Source: Ananas comosus
Taxonomy: Eukaryota > Streptophyta > Magnoliopsida > Poales > Bromeliaceae
Direction of reading: 5' to 3'
Length of the DNA: 64,000 bases
NCBI RefSeq assembly: GCF_001540865.1
Contig: NC_033642.1
Span: 3,686,767-3,750,766, forward strand
Shown here: positions 33,601-44,975 of the stretch, one piece after another
How positions within the stretch are numbered: the stretch's first letter is position 1
Layout of the letters: each line of letters opens with the position of its first letter
Translations under genes and position numbers: made by a program
Notes under the pieces: model-generated
Databases searched by the model: none
What the model saw: the letters and a program-made list of their open reading frames with translations, nothing else
What the model was told of the DNA's origin: nothing

Positions 33601-34222
33601 AGAAGCACTCAGCTTCTTATACACTTATAGCCCTCACACTATTCACTCTAGGCATTGTAGCAGTTCGAAATAGTTTGGAGGCTCGCCTTGCTGAATGTCC
33701 GTTTTCAGCTCAAATTTGACAGGTCAGGCTCAGTTTAAAGTACATGATAAGAATATATTTTAAGTTTTCAGTTTCGACCACCAATTTGGTCACGAAACTG
33801 TGCGAACTGTAATCTTTTATGCCAGATAACCCTCAGATTTTATTCTCATCTTACGGGTGTCATCTAGCCACAAAAAAAGAAAAATATCGAAATCTTAAAT
33901 CTACGCCCCATAAAAAATATTTCTGACATTCGTCTTCCAAATTTTCCCTAAATTTCTGACACTGCATATTTCTGCTAATCTTATCTCCCGTGTCTTACAG
34001 AAAATTCTAAATCTTTAGTTTCGCTCCGATTTCAGCCCAGGTCATTCCCAACTTAATTTCACTTCTCTAAATCCAATAAAAATAGTATCTCATACTTTTT
34101 AATTTATTTTTTCTTTTATATTTAAAATCCCGGTAAAGTTAATATTCCACCGCGCACTCACCTGAACCGGATTTAAAATATAACACCAAACTTCATAGTT
34201 TTTATAAGTCCGGTACTTAACA
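30642..34222 (-). mobile_element. Solo family-D LTR, 3581 bp, with 5-bp TSD
   Basis: The top strand starts TGTCACGCCCCGAGCC and ends CGGTACTTAACA, so TG...CA termini are intact; GTTTA flanks both sides. The minus orientation is inferred from the CGGGGCGTGACA-type end shared with the other families. It is homologous to 41549-43099, though with many small indels. No coding sequence seen in its 3.6 kb. Confidence 0.9.
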
Positions 34223-34227
34223 GTTTA
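34223..34227. other. Target-site duplication GTTTA, right copy
   Basis: Pairs with 30637-30641 and lies directly beside the CACTA terminus. Confidence 0.9.
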
Positions 34228-34240
34228 CACTACAAGGAAA
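34228..34240 (+). repeat. CACTA terminal inverted repeat (left)
   Basis: CACTACAAGGAAA matches the usual CACTACAAGAAA type. No partner is found in the window. Confidence 0.85.
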
Positions 34241-34605
34241 TATTATATAATATAAGAAGAGACAAAAACTGGTCGTTAAGATTGATTTCCTGTTGTTAAA
34301 AGCATAATAGAACGGTCATAAAAACCGCCGCCAACCGTTCGTTATTGCATCATCGTAAACAAGTGTTAACGACCTGATAAACGTAACCGCCGTAAGTTAA
34401 CAAAAGCCGATGTGAACCTTCCCGTCGTTAATGATAGTATTAATCAAACGAACTCAAAACTTATCCAGTAAACAACCAATTTACCGACGTCAGTTGAGAT
34501 TTATAATATAAATTTACCAATAACATAGCATCGCAATAGCGACAATGTTTTCTCCGGCTAACAAAACATATTCCCATTTCATAATTAAAATTTTAAAGCG
34601 TTATT

Positions 34606-34627
34606 ATAAGGGGGGGGGGGCGGGGGG
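34606..34627. repeat. Poly-G tract
   Basis: A run of G broken by one C in otherwise AT-rich sequence. Confidence 0.9.
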
Positions 34628-35449
34628 ACAGTCTCCATTCCTAAATAACAAAATTAATATTTATATTTATAATTCAATATCTATTATTTAAATTCTACAT
34701 GATCTTCTTTCTACATTCACAAATCATGTAAAAACCCCAAAGTTCCACAACAAGAATTGAACCTCGTTTTCAAAATTATAATAGCTTTCATAATAATATA
34801 CCTAGTAGCGATTCACGAAATTTAAACTTAGTTCTGAATTATCCATACACTACATGTGTGAAATCCAATACAGCTATACATGTTGAAGGAGGTCACCAAC
34901 ATATTACATATATACATTTATCCAAAAGTTATAGCAATGAATTATAATTCATAACGTAGTTTCAAAAAGCAAACCAAAAAGTACATAATTCATAAGCTGC
35001 ACTTCATCTGCAGCTCATATTCCTTTGCCCAAAACTGCTCAAACATACAGCTACTACAAGAGAAAATACAAACAGAAAACAAATTTAATAGTTCTAACAC
35101 AAAAAATATATAAATTTTATCGATAAAGAAAATAGCAAAGCAAATTAATCTTTAATAAAACATAAGTAACACCATAAAATTAACATTGTGAACCATCTTT
35201 ATAAAAGCTTGCATTTCAACTAAAACTGATATTTAAATGCTATGAATACACCCAACAAGTTTTGCAATATCACTAAACTGATAGTAAATCAAGAATAACC
35301 CTAACAATTTTGCAAAGAGCCTATACTTTATAGTGGAGTAAACAAAGAAAAAACCATCTCTCTAAGCTCTGACCTCTCTCAATATATACATATCAATCTC
35401 AACATTTTACGAAAGAGTAAGAAGATTCATAACGAGTAAAAAAAATAAG

Positions 35450-37700
35450 CAACTCATGTGGTTAATTCCGCTCACTTAAGCTATGACATATTGATTGCCC
35501 ATATTGAATGAAGGTGGAGAGTGTTTGATTGTTGACGTTGAAGCATTTACCTTACTCATTCTTACTGTCATTTCTTCAGTTTCATTCATGCGATTCCTGA
35601 TGACTGATTTTCTCTTTTGACCTTATCACGAAGTTTAGCTTGAAACGCCTCACCTTACCATTAATCCTCATAGCATTAGGTTTTTTTTCAACCCACCACA
35701 TAACAAACTACATATCCATGACATGCGGCCCAAAGGCACTTTTCAAACTAGTCGACTTTGGATAAGGAGGGCTCCAGCTTGTTGTAACTTCAACAATTAA
35801 TCGCACAAAAAATAATACAATAAGTAATAGAAAATGAGTATCGTATCTAATTAAGAAGAATTGAGTATACAAAAATAAATTATGTACAACATACGTACAT
35901 ATCTTTAATTAGCTGTCTTCGTTCATCTAGCTTGTCAACCTTTTCTTGCTCAAAAATAAGTTCCAAGCTTTGGCGTTGACCAACTTTTCCTCCTTTAAGA
36001 AAACAAATAAACACAACAAATTTCATCATCATACATAAGAATTTGAAATATATAATTGTAAGATCTTAAGTACCTTTTCCATATACTGTCGAATTGCTTT
36101 ACTACCCTGTACGTGAGCATACTTAATTTTGCCCTATTCTGTTAGAGTTCGTTTAATGCTGCCTATTATTTAAGATAGATAGTAACTGAAAATTAGGTTA
36201 AGTATAAATAAAATAAAGAAGCAAATGTCGACACAACATAAGTACAACATAGCCATAATAATTTTCACCATTGAAAAATTCTGTTTAACTAGCCATCTCC
36301 CCAATCCTCTACAACACCTTCACGAATTTTGTTTTAAGCATTTTCTTGTACAAGTCTAGAAGGCTTCACACAATTTGCGATGGCAGAATCCCCCCTCCAC
36401 TTATTCCACACAATCATCATTATGCCGCAAAATATCTCAGATAATCCTCCTATTTTCTCATGCTTAAAATTTCCTTAAAGTTATTCACAATACCAGAACC
36501 ATATGTATATAAGTAATTTAAATCGCGAAGATAGAATATATTTTATCAATTTACATTCAGGCATTCTTATTCTTAGGGAAATAGAAACTCATACTTATAG
36601 CCTAATACATATATACAAAAGACTGCATATTCAACTTAATGTAAAAAAACTAGCCTATCATATAACCATTCAGCATTCTGCATATATAATACTAGACCTA
36701 CATATATACATCAGCATTCTCAATATATAATACTATTACTCCTAATAAAATTAGCCATTCTTATTCATAAAAACTAGTACTGCATATAATAACCAAAATA
36801 GACTGCATACTATCAAATAAACTGCATATAATACAAAATAGACTACAAGTACTAATCAGCCTGCATATATAACAAAATAGACTATAGACTATAGACTAAT
36901 TAGCCTGGGCATATATAATACTAATAATCCGTACAAGTATGAAATTTCTATTAACTTCATATAGAATATCATATACTCAACTTAATATCAACTCTGAAAA
37001 ATTTACCTTACGTCTACAGCGGCCACATATGTTTCTTTCTACTTCAACAATCGATTTCCTTCATGTGAGTGCACTCCGTAAGGACAAATGTTGCGACATC
37101 ACGGCACACATTCTTCCCAAATTCTTGAAAACTGCTTTTACTGATTCTTTCCAACAACGCGACTGTTGTTTATAAAATTTCACTTCCACTTTTTTACCAC
37201 TTTTTTAGTTTTGCAACTTTTCTACACTTGTTTTTGCCTCCACGTTCTCTCTATGAGACTATAGTATCTAAAGAAAGTGAAAAGCATATATAATACGAAG
37301 AATTGCATTCTATCTAAATTATGATTCTAAATTTTTTTCATATAGAATGCATACATTATGTAAAAGTTGAGAGTTCACCCTGTATTCCTTAATTCTTCAC
37401 CATTGGCTCTACATCTGAGGGGACAATAGACATCATTTGAATGCATAAACGGTGTCTCAACAGGTGGTGTAACATCATTGACAGACTAAAGTGTACATTG
37501 TGATGCCAAGCCCAAAAGAATGAAAGGAATTTTAAAGCCCTTGTACGCGTGCCCCTTATACTCAATCTCCCCGGTTGTAATAACTATCTTGTCAACTCTA
37601 GGCTTGAAAGTATAGCCATTTCGTGATTTTTGTTGGTTGCATTTTTTACCTGTGGCAAATTAAATATAAAAAGAAAAAAAAGGCGAACATAAATAGTGTC
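35450..37700 (-). pseudogene. CACTA accessory-gene remnant (coiled-coil C-terminus)
   Basis: At about 35500-35660 the minus strand encodes, across frames, a charged helix (KLRDKVKRENQ, RMNETEEMTVRMSKV). It aligns with the fragment at 15870-16006 and with the C-terminus of the second gene of plant CACTA elements. Short coding-like pieces also occur at 37000-37140 and 37380-37640, and I could not assign them. Stops and frameshifts are everywhere, so exon limits cannot be given. Confidence 0.5.
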
Positions 37701-38039
37701 AGAAATGTTGAAACGTTATTCCCAAAATTACTTCATAAAGCATAATCAAAAAAAATTACGTAATAAAAATTTCATAAATAACAATTTAGTTATTACAAAG
37801 TACATTCGGATATTAACTTCTTATGATTTTTGTTTCTTCTCTCTTTCTTTTGTAAAGTTATAAAATCAAATAAATCCCTCTGGCTCCATATCTTTCGGCA
37901 ATATCCAAATTGACTTCATCATCCATCATTTTGTGATGTAGATGCACGCATTGATGGAAATGAATGATTCAAATTGTTGATATGCCTCAAACCCTATTTT
38001 TGAGATCATAGAATCCTCCTCCATCTCTAAAGGACATCT

Positions 38040-39875
38040 CATCATATGTCAACCAAGTTGATCTTCTGTACAATATTCCAACCTTTATTACACATTGTCA
38101 GCTGCATCAAAATATTCGATGACTGATTGGCCAATACAAAAGGTTCATATTGTTTTCAAAATAATCTTCGGCAATTAACACTAATATGCCCATATTCATC
38201 TATTTCACTTCCTTTTTCTTTGTTATATTATATCGCACCTAATTACATCGAAACAATATACTCGATCGACTACCAAATATTTGGTAATTGCAATATCTCC
38301 GTAAGCCCCAACAGTAGTCCTCTTCTTTCAGTTTCACTACCAATAATCATCAAGCTACAACCACTCCATTGTTTTTGTGTCCTTAGGCCTTTGTCAATAT
38401 CTTCTATCCGAAATCTAATCCATTTATTAGATAATCCATTATACAACATTTCGCATATTCTGTAGACCACTGAACAAAAGAAAGTAAAGTCTTCATACTC
38501 ATTGTTGTCCTGCTTATGAAATCTGTGCAACCTACAAGCATTAATGTTATAATAGAAAATACTTAGGATTGATAATATTACATGAAATTTATAGAAAATT
38601 CAATAAAATTTATATTTTTACACTGGATTTAAACCACTCATAAATTTTTATCAAATACTTCCTAAGTTCCCTCCCACTTTTAATTGAGAACTGACTGAAT
38701 CAATAAAAAAAAAACACTTAGCTTGTGAAGTTCCCAAATAAATATAAAAATGCTAAAGTATATAAAACATTAATGTCGTAATCTAAACTTGGTTGAACTT
38801 CAGGCATTTTCAAGAACAATAAATATGTGCTTGCTTGAACTCTATTTGTATTCCAAGTCACGTTAGTACTAGCTCCTATCGCTCTCCCAGGTTGACAAAA
38901 GATAAAATAAAACCTTATTGCATTTCGATATCTCGATCAATCATAATTCCTCTCATGGCGATAAACTTTGTCTCAATGCCATAATATCTTGAGCAAAATA
39001 GTCATACATTCTTCGAATATAACGCTTCTGCAATCGAACCCTCTGACAACCTCTAATTGCGTATATTATCCCTTTGAGTATACAATATGTTCTATAGAAA
39101 TACAATTGATCTATATTGGTCTAGGCCACAATCCCTACCCTCAATTTCCTAAATGAATTGGTAAATGTAACATAATCATCCGAAACCTGAAGGAGCAAAA
39201 CTCTTGTCCTCTACATTACAAAATCACTAGGAACTCGGCCTCAAAATCCTGATCAAATCATCCATTTTAGTGTCTTAGAACACCACACGTGAAAACGAAG
39301 ATAACTCAATAAGTGGTTCCAAAAACTGCTTTAGACGCAAGATCCAGTATTGCAATAAGAAGAAGGTTTGCAAATAACATGACAATCATGACTTTTTCAA
39401 TCCTGAATATATTGCTCTTTAAGGTTCACAGCAGTGAGATATATTCGACGAGTACCACAGGAACCTCAATTGTTAAAGAAAACAAAAACGTGTGCTTTTT
39501 CTTTGGACACAATGTATGGGAAGCATTAGTGGAATGCCAATTTGTCTCCTTTCTAACAACTGATGTAATCAGGCCTTATACTTCATGTGCTTGCAAACTC
39601 CAAGAACGAGATTCAATAGTGTCTCTATTCGTTTTTTCATTAATATGTCATGATGGTAACCAAAGTATGCTAATCACGTTATGTTCTCTTCAATTGTGCG
39701 GTTTTTCTTTTTTGGTGTTAATCTAAATTATTGCACAACGAATAAGAGTCTTCCAATATGGTAAGTTCAAAAAATATACCTTTTCTTATTCCCAATTATC
39801 ACCCTACAACACTATGTCATATTTTTTGTCTCTTGTGGCATATTTGGTTAAGAAAAATCCCCTCAAGATCTTGCA
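38040..39875 (-). pseudogene. CACTA TNP2-type transposase remnant (with DUF4218/DUF4216-like parts)
   Basis: Read right to left, short matches appear in the order expected of TNP2 proteins. LPYWKTL is at about 39745-39770, preceding the conserved DVMH region in intact copies. KKKHTFF lies near 39490. A degraded form of the SHDCHVL region with LLLIAIL lies near 39340-39400. EGSIAEA followed by CSRYY (DUF4218 end) is at about 38985-39043. LSNKWIRFR and DIDKGLR are at 38380-38440 and EPFVLANQ is at 38123-38146 (DUF4216-like). Frameshifts and stops separate all blocks. TNP2 would bind and cut the element's ends. This copy cannot. Family assignment rests on motif order by eye. Confidence 0.8.
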
Positions 39876-41523
39876 TGTACACATCTCTCGGACCTTACTG
39901 CAAATGCGAGGTTCGAGTGATATGGTTGTGTTTTCGAGCTTTCCCACATTTGGTGAAGGTCGTAGACGTGTTTCCGCGATCCAAAAATTTCGAAAAACCG
40001 CTGAGTTCTGGCCGTTCCTGAGAGTTATTCAACTCTCGGGACCGTCCCCTGAAGGAGGCGATCCCATCCCAGTGACAGTGTTGTGTCAAGCGCCTGAGGC
40101 AACTCGGTCCCTGGCGGGCTGGAGACCCGGTCCCGAGCGCGTCGCTCCGTGCAGTGAGAACGGTCGATTCCGGGAGAGACGCAGTTCCCAACGTTGGTTT
40201 CTCGGTCGCACGAGAGACCGTTTGCAGGGAAGACCTGGTCCCTCTGGGCGAAAAACTACCTAAGCCAGGCTGTTTGCAAATATTTGAGTTTTTGAGGGGC
40301 CTCTCTAGATTTGTTGCTCTAAAGGTCTTTAAGACCATTTCATTCTTCCCTCCTCATTTCTCACCTCTCCCTTACAGCTTCTAGAGAGAGCCAAAGAAAA
40401 GAAGAGGAGAAAACCGAGGAGCTTGACTTGACGGACTTGGAGCTCCAAATCCCTTTCTCTCCTTTCCACCCTTGAAGCTTGGAGCTTGCTTGTAGGCTTG
40501 TGTGACAATCTTCCAAACCCTAGAAAATTGGACTTTTTTGAGGCACTAAAAGTTAGTACTTGATTCTACCCTTTGATATCCTTGTTTGGTAGATTTTACC
40601 TTTTGGACACCCTTAAATGGGATTTTTAGGTTATTTGGGCTTTTTGATCTAGGGCTTTGAGCTAGATTCTTTGGTTTAGAACCTTCGCTTGGATTGGATT
40701 GAAAGGATTCTCGCTCTCCTTGAAGCTTAGGAAGCATTTTTACTACTTGAGGTGGTCTTTGCCCTTTTTGCTCTAATTACATTTGACTTATGGTTAATAC
40801 GTAATGCCTGTTTATCTCTTCGCTCATTTCACTTTTAAGGTATTTAAGACTCGAGGACAATCCCGTTCGGCGAATCGAAGGAGCCGCGACGGTTCGGTGG
40901 TTGACCTAGCCAACACAAATGAGAAAAATCTCTATGTTATCATTATTAAGTGTGTAAAAATCAATAGCAAGCATAATCATGTTAGATACATTTACTTATG
41001 AAATTTAGAATGCTTAAATGCATATGTAATTAAATAAATTTTGGACCTCTATGTGGTCGAGTGCATCATGTGAGATACTACATCCTAGTTCGCCATTTGA
41101 ACTATGATTTCACATTATAAATTGACATTGCTATATGGCTTAATCTTTAGCCAATCGTGACATCAAGACCCTAAATAAGTCCATAAAGAGGCTTGGGACT
41201 TGTACCACTTGTAAAATTGGGCTAATGTCAATAAAGGACATTAGCTCGGTCCATGCGAAATCTAGTGATTAGTGCTCATTGAGAGAAATTGAACCATGCT
41301 TGTAACTCGAAATGTCTAAGTGTCATAAAGGGCACTGACTTAGTAAATATGAAGAACTTTCACATTGTGACATACACTAGATCTTCATGATGCTAGTGCA
41401 CTATTGCCCATGTTAGAGAATTGATAACTTGGATACATTAACATTGACTCTTGCTTGTTTGCTCATTTTGTGCCATTCGCCAGCTTGTTGAGGGTTCGGC
41501 TCGCATACAAGCCAGCTACTTAT
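39876..41523 (+). mobile_element. Family-C LTR, truncated by gap
   Basis: Starts TGTACACATCTCTCGGACC. Like 28698-30641 it has the GCGAGGTTCGAGTG block, GGGACCG-type motifs (40030-40240), a purine-rich run (40385-40415) and the flanking AT-rich body. It ends at the N run. It interrupts the TNP2 remnant. No gene. Confidence 0.8.
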
Positions 41524-41548
41524 NNNNNNNNNNNNNNNNNNNNNNNNN
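41524..41548. other. Assembly gap, 25 N
   Basis: A run of 25 Ns between a family-C LTR and a family-D LTR. Confidence 0.99.
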
Positions 41549-43099
41549 GCTTAAGGGTTGGTTTCAAACCCTATAGTATTGACCTATCTAGGTCCAATGT
41601 CCTTTTCACCCTAGGTCCAATTAACTCTAGGTTCAACGTCTCTATCACATAACCTAGGTTTACTTAACTCTAGGTTCAATCCATAACCTATGTCCTTTAA
41701 CACTAGGTTAGATGCCACTCATGATTCATCCTAGGTTCAACAACACTAGGTTCATTGTCATTCATGTCTAACCTATATTTTATACACTAGGCTAGATGCC
41801 ACTTGAACTATGTTCAATAACACTAGGTTAGATGCCACTCGATCTAGTTCACATGACTCTAGATTCATTCACAACCTATGTTCTTTAATACTAGGTTAGA
41901 TGCCACTCGATCTAGTTCACATGACTCTAGATTCATTCACAACCTATGTTCTTTAATACTAGGTTAGGTGCCACTCGATCTACTTGACATCCTATTGTCA
42001 TCTCGAGTCTACATGTACACGAATCTTATCCAACATGCTCATTATACACATATGTATTAATATGCATTCACTTACTAGTATGGTTTCTTATCATATTAAC
42101 ATGCACATTACATTTAGCATTTCTAGACTATATCATCAACATGCATTTCATTCTATGCATTACATTTACTTGCATCCTTCTAGTTTACATGCATATATAT
42201 AATCTTTTATATGCATCTACTTTAGCATTTACAACATATCATGCATACTAGCATTACATTATTATCATGCATTACTAGCATTACATTATTATCATGCATT
42301 ACTAGCATTATGTAACTTGCTCACTACGTATTTCTACTTAGCATTCACATTAACATGCATTGTTTAACACTTATATGCATCAACACGAATTCTTAATATT
42401 CTTAGACATAAGGGCGACCTAGTCGCTTCGGTAAGCACAACCCACCTTAACTTACTCTCCGATTGCTTGTAGTCACTTGCAATCGGCCGCCCGCGACACC
42501 CGCGACCCGGTTTGGCTCGAACTCTCACGCGACCACCAAAACGATCTCCGATTTGCGATCCGAAAATTAAAGTTCTTCGGTTATGTGCCACGGTGCTTCA
42601 AATCCGTTTTCATGAGTTTACGACGTCGCCTCGGCCCTCCAGACGGAAACGAAGCCTAAACGTCCAATTCTTTAATAACTTCGCAACGGCTCGACGAATC
42701 GCCAAACCGACTTCGCGAACGCGTTCGTTTACCTAGCAATTAAGTTAGAGAGAGGTCAATTTAGATCAAACCCTCATATTTCCAAAAATTGCATTTTGAA
42801 CCCTAGGCTTCATCTATTGCAAGAATTAATTAAATTGATCCTAGATTCTAGCATTTATCATTTATTTAGCATGCTAGGATCCCAAATAAATTATTTCTAT
42901 GGATTATAAATGAAGCTTTAAAGATCTACCATGAGAGGGTTCAAAAAACTCATTTCAAGCCCTAGGTTTACAACTAGGCAAGAAATCATTAAATCGATCC
43001 ATGATTTAAGCAACAATCATCTCTTTAGCATGCTAGATTAGCTCTAAATCCATTCTTGAAGCTTAAAACCCAAACTACAAAGAGATACCATTAAAGGGC
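41549..43099 (-). mobile_element. Partial family-D LTR
   Basis: Homologous to about 31890-33400 of the solo LTR at 30642-34222. It has short internal repeats (ACTAGGTTAGATGCCACTCG at 41820-41980; GCATTACTAGCATTACATTATT at 42240-42310). Open frames are chance. It ends at the N at 43100. Confidence 0.85.
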
Positions 43100-43100
43100 N
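43100..43100. other. Single-N assembly join
   Basis: Joins the family-D LTR to the interior of a family-A LTR. Confidence 0.95.
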
Positions 43101-44222
43101 ATTCACAATAAATACATACAACAAGAATATGCATGCCTTTTCATTTAACGATACTTAATTAAGCACAAATGAGAATTTCTCATTGTGTGACTAGGTCAAA
43201 TCCACCGAACCGTCGCGTAGGGTCTTGATTTGCCGAACAAAGTTGTCCCCGAGTCTCAAAATACCCTAAAAGTATTGAGCGACAAGATACACGGGCATTA
43301 CGATCATCTTATAATATCAAACATTAACCTAGAAGCAAAAGGGGTCAAATCTCACCTCAAGAGAAGAAATCTCTTCCAAATCTCTAAAAGAGAGCTAGAA
43401 CCCTTCCACTCCAAGCCCAAGGAAGGTTCTAATCCAATCAATTTAGGTCCAAAGGCCCTAGATCAAAAATGCCCAAATATAAGCCCTAAAACCTCATCTA
43501 GGGTTTCATCTCAAGGAAAACTCTATAATTCAAATCTAGAGGAAAAGATCTAGTCACTTACCTCTAGAAAACTTCAAACCAAGCTCAAAGTCCTCAAACT
43601 TCAAGGATCGTCCCTTAACCAAGCATAAACCGAAGCTCCAATGGTGGGAAAAGCCTTCAACACCCAAAAAGGAGCAAAAAGAGAGGCTTTAATCTCTCTA
43701 AATCTAAATAAAACCAAAGGAATCAAAAGGGAGAGTGTGGAGGGCTCCCTTACCCTTCTCTTGCTGGTCCCAAGCTCAGGAGAAGTCCCAAGGGCGTGGG
43801 GGATACATATAGAGAGCCACAATTGCGAAAAATTCCCTACAGTTCAAATTGTTCAGATTCTGCCAAAGTGTACCGGTACATGGGAAAGTGTACCGGTACA
43901 CATCCTACGAAAATGCAAACCCGAGGCTCGGGTTTGAAATTCGCCATAAGTGTACCGGTAGAACCATCAAAGGTGTACCGGTACAAAATGTGTACCGGTA
44001 CAGCCATCGACCTGTCACCGGTTACACCTCGTGCAGAATGCAATCCGAGGGTAGCCTAAGTCCAACTCTTTAGTGACCTTAGCGCTACATAAAATACTAC
44101 AATTCTCGGGATGCGAGCCATAGGTCGGAACACTGTCAACGACCCACCAGAAAGTCTGAAAAAACTTGGGATACTGTCCAAACACTCGAACCTCGCAATT
44201 TGCAAAGGTCCAGTGCGTCACA
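43101..44222 (-). mobile_element. Family-A LTR (5' part), second copy of the nested insertion
   Basis: From about 43255 it is near-identical to 6781-7749, with about five differences seen, and it meets the family-B LTR at exactly the same base (44222/44223 corresponds to 7749/7750). Bases 43101-43250 are clearly diverged from the other copy. ACCGGT motifs are at 43865-44035. Confidence 0.9.
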
Positions 44223-44970
44223 GTGGGCGCTACCGAACCGAGTATGCAAGCGTATCTCCACTGAGCTCAATCAGGCTCTCACAGGCTATAATCAAGTAAA
44301 CAGGGTCCAACTGGTCTAACAACCAAAACTTACGTGCCCTCGGCACAATATAATGCAAAACCCGCAATCTGGGTCCACCGTCAAGCCCGACGGCACCTGA
44401 CAGTCCGAAACAGCCTAGACACTGCTGTAAAAATAAGCTCGGCATCTCCGCACTAGCGTAACTGCATTCTACACTATCCCGGATATCTACCGCCAACAAA
44501 CTGCGGTGATACAGATCTACTATAGCTCCTAAGCTTTCAGCGTATCAAATGCACACAACAGTGTGGATACTATCCGCGACAGCTCCCGAAGCTATCTGAG
44601 TATCAAATGCGCACTAACAGCGAGGATACGAAGCACAATAACTTCAGAAGCTATCTGAGTATCAAATGCGCACTAACAGCGTGGATACGAAGCACAAAAA
44701 CTTAAGGAGCGAACAGAAAAGATAGTGTAGAGCCTACAGTTGAATATTATCCAAGCTCGGCATCCCGCCCGAGTGTAAATACATTCTAAACTACCCTGAG
44801 TATCCATCGCGCTGAAACTGCAGTGATACAAACCAACCCCGGTTCTTAGAGCTAAATCAGGTAGTATAAGCATATGACAGGTCAAATCGCTGATTTTCTC
44901 CTTAGTCAAATTCCAAGTCCAACATGTATAATTTATCTGATTACTACAGCATACTCCAAATTCAGATTTT

Positions 44971-44975
44971 ATTTA
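44971..44975. other. Target-site duplication ATTTA, left copy
   Basis: Matches 47737-47741; the uninterrupted LTR copy at 8490-8515 has a single ATTTA at this point. Confidence 0.92.

Larger units (their letters stand above)
34228..39875 (-). mobile_element. Degenerate CACTA (En/Spm) DNA transposon, one end present
   Basis: The left terminus is CACTACAAGGAAA at 34228-34240, the typical plant CACTA inverted repeat, preceded by TTA as a possible 3-bp target copy. Short repeated units (CGTTAACGAC-like) follow at 34270-34440 as in subterminal regions. Coding remnants read leftward: TNP2 transposase, then DUF4218/DUF4216-like parts, then a coiled-coil accessory C-terminus near 35600. The right terminus is missing: a family-C LTR begins at 39876 inside TNP2. 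The stretch 34450-35450 is AT-rich with no coding signal apart from a G-rich run. Confidence 0.85.

Noticed and set aside
34606..34627. G-quadruplex regulatory element
   Set aside because: A single G run in a degraded transposon gives no support for a regulatory role.
39313..39726. 137-codon plus-strand frame
   Set aside because: It is antisense to the TNP2 remnant, with a composition typical of a chance frame.
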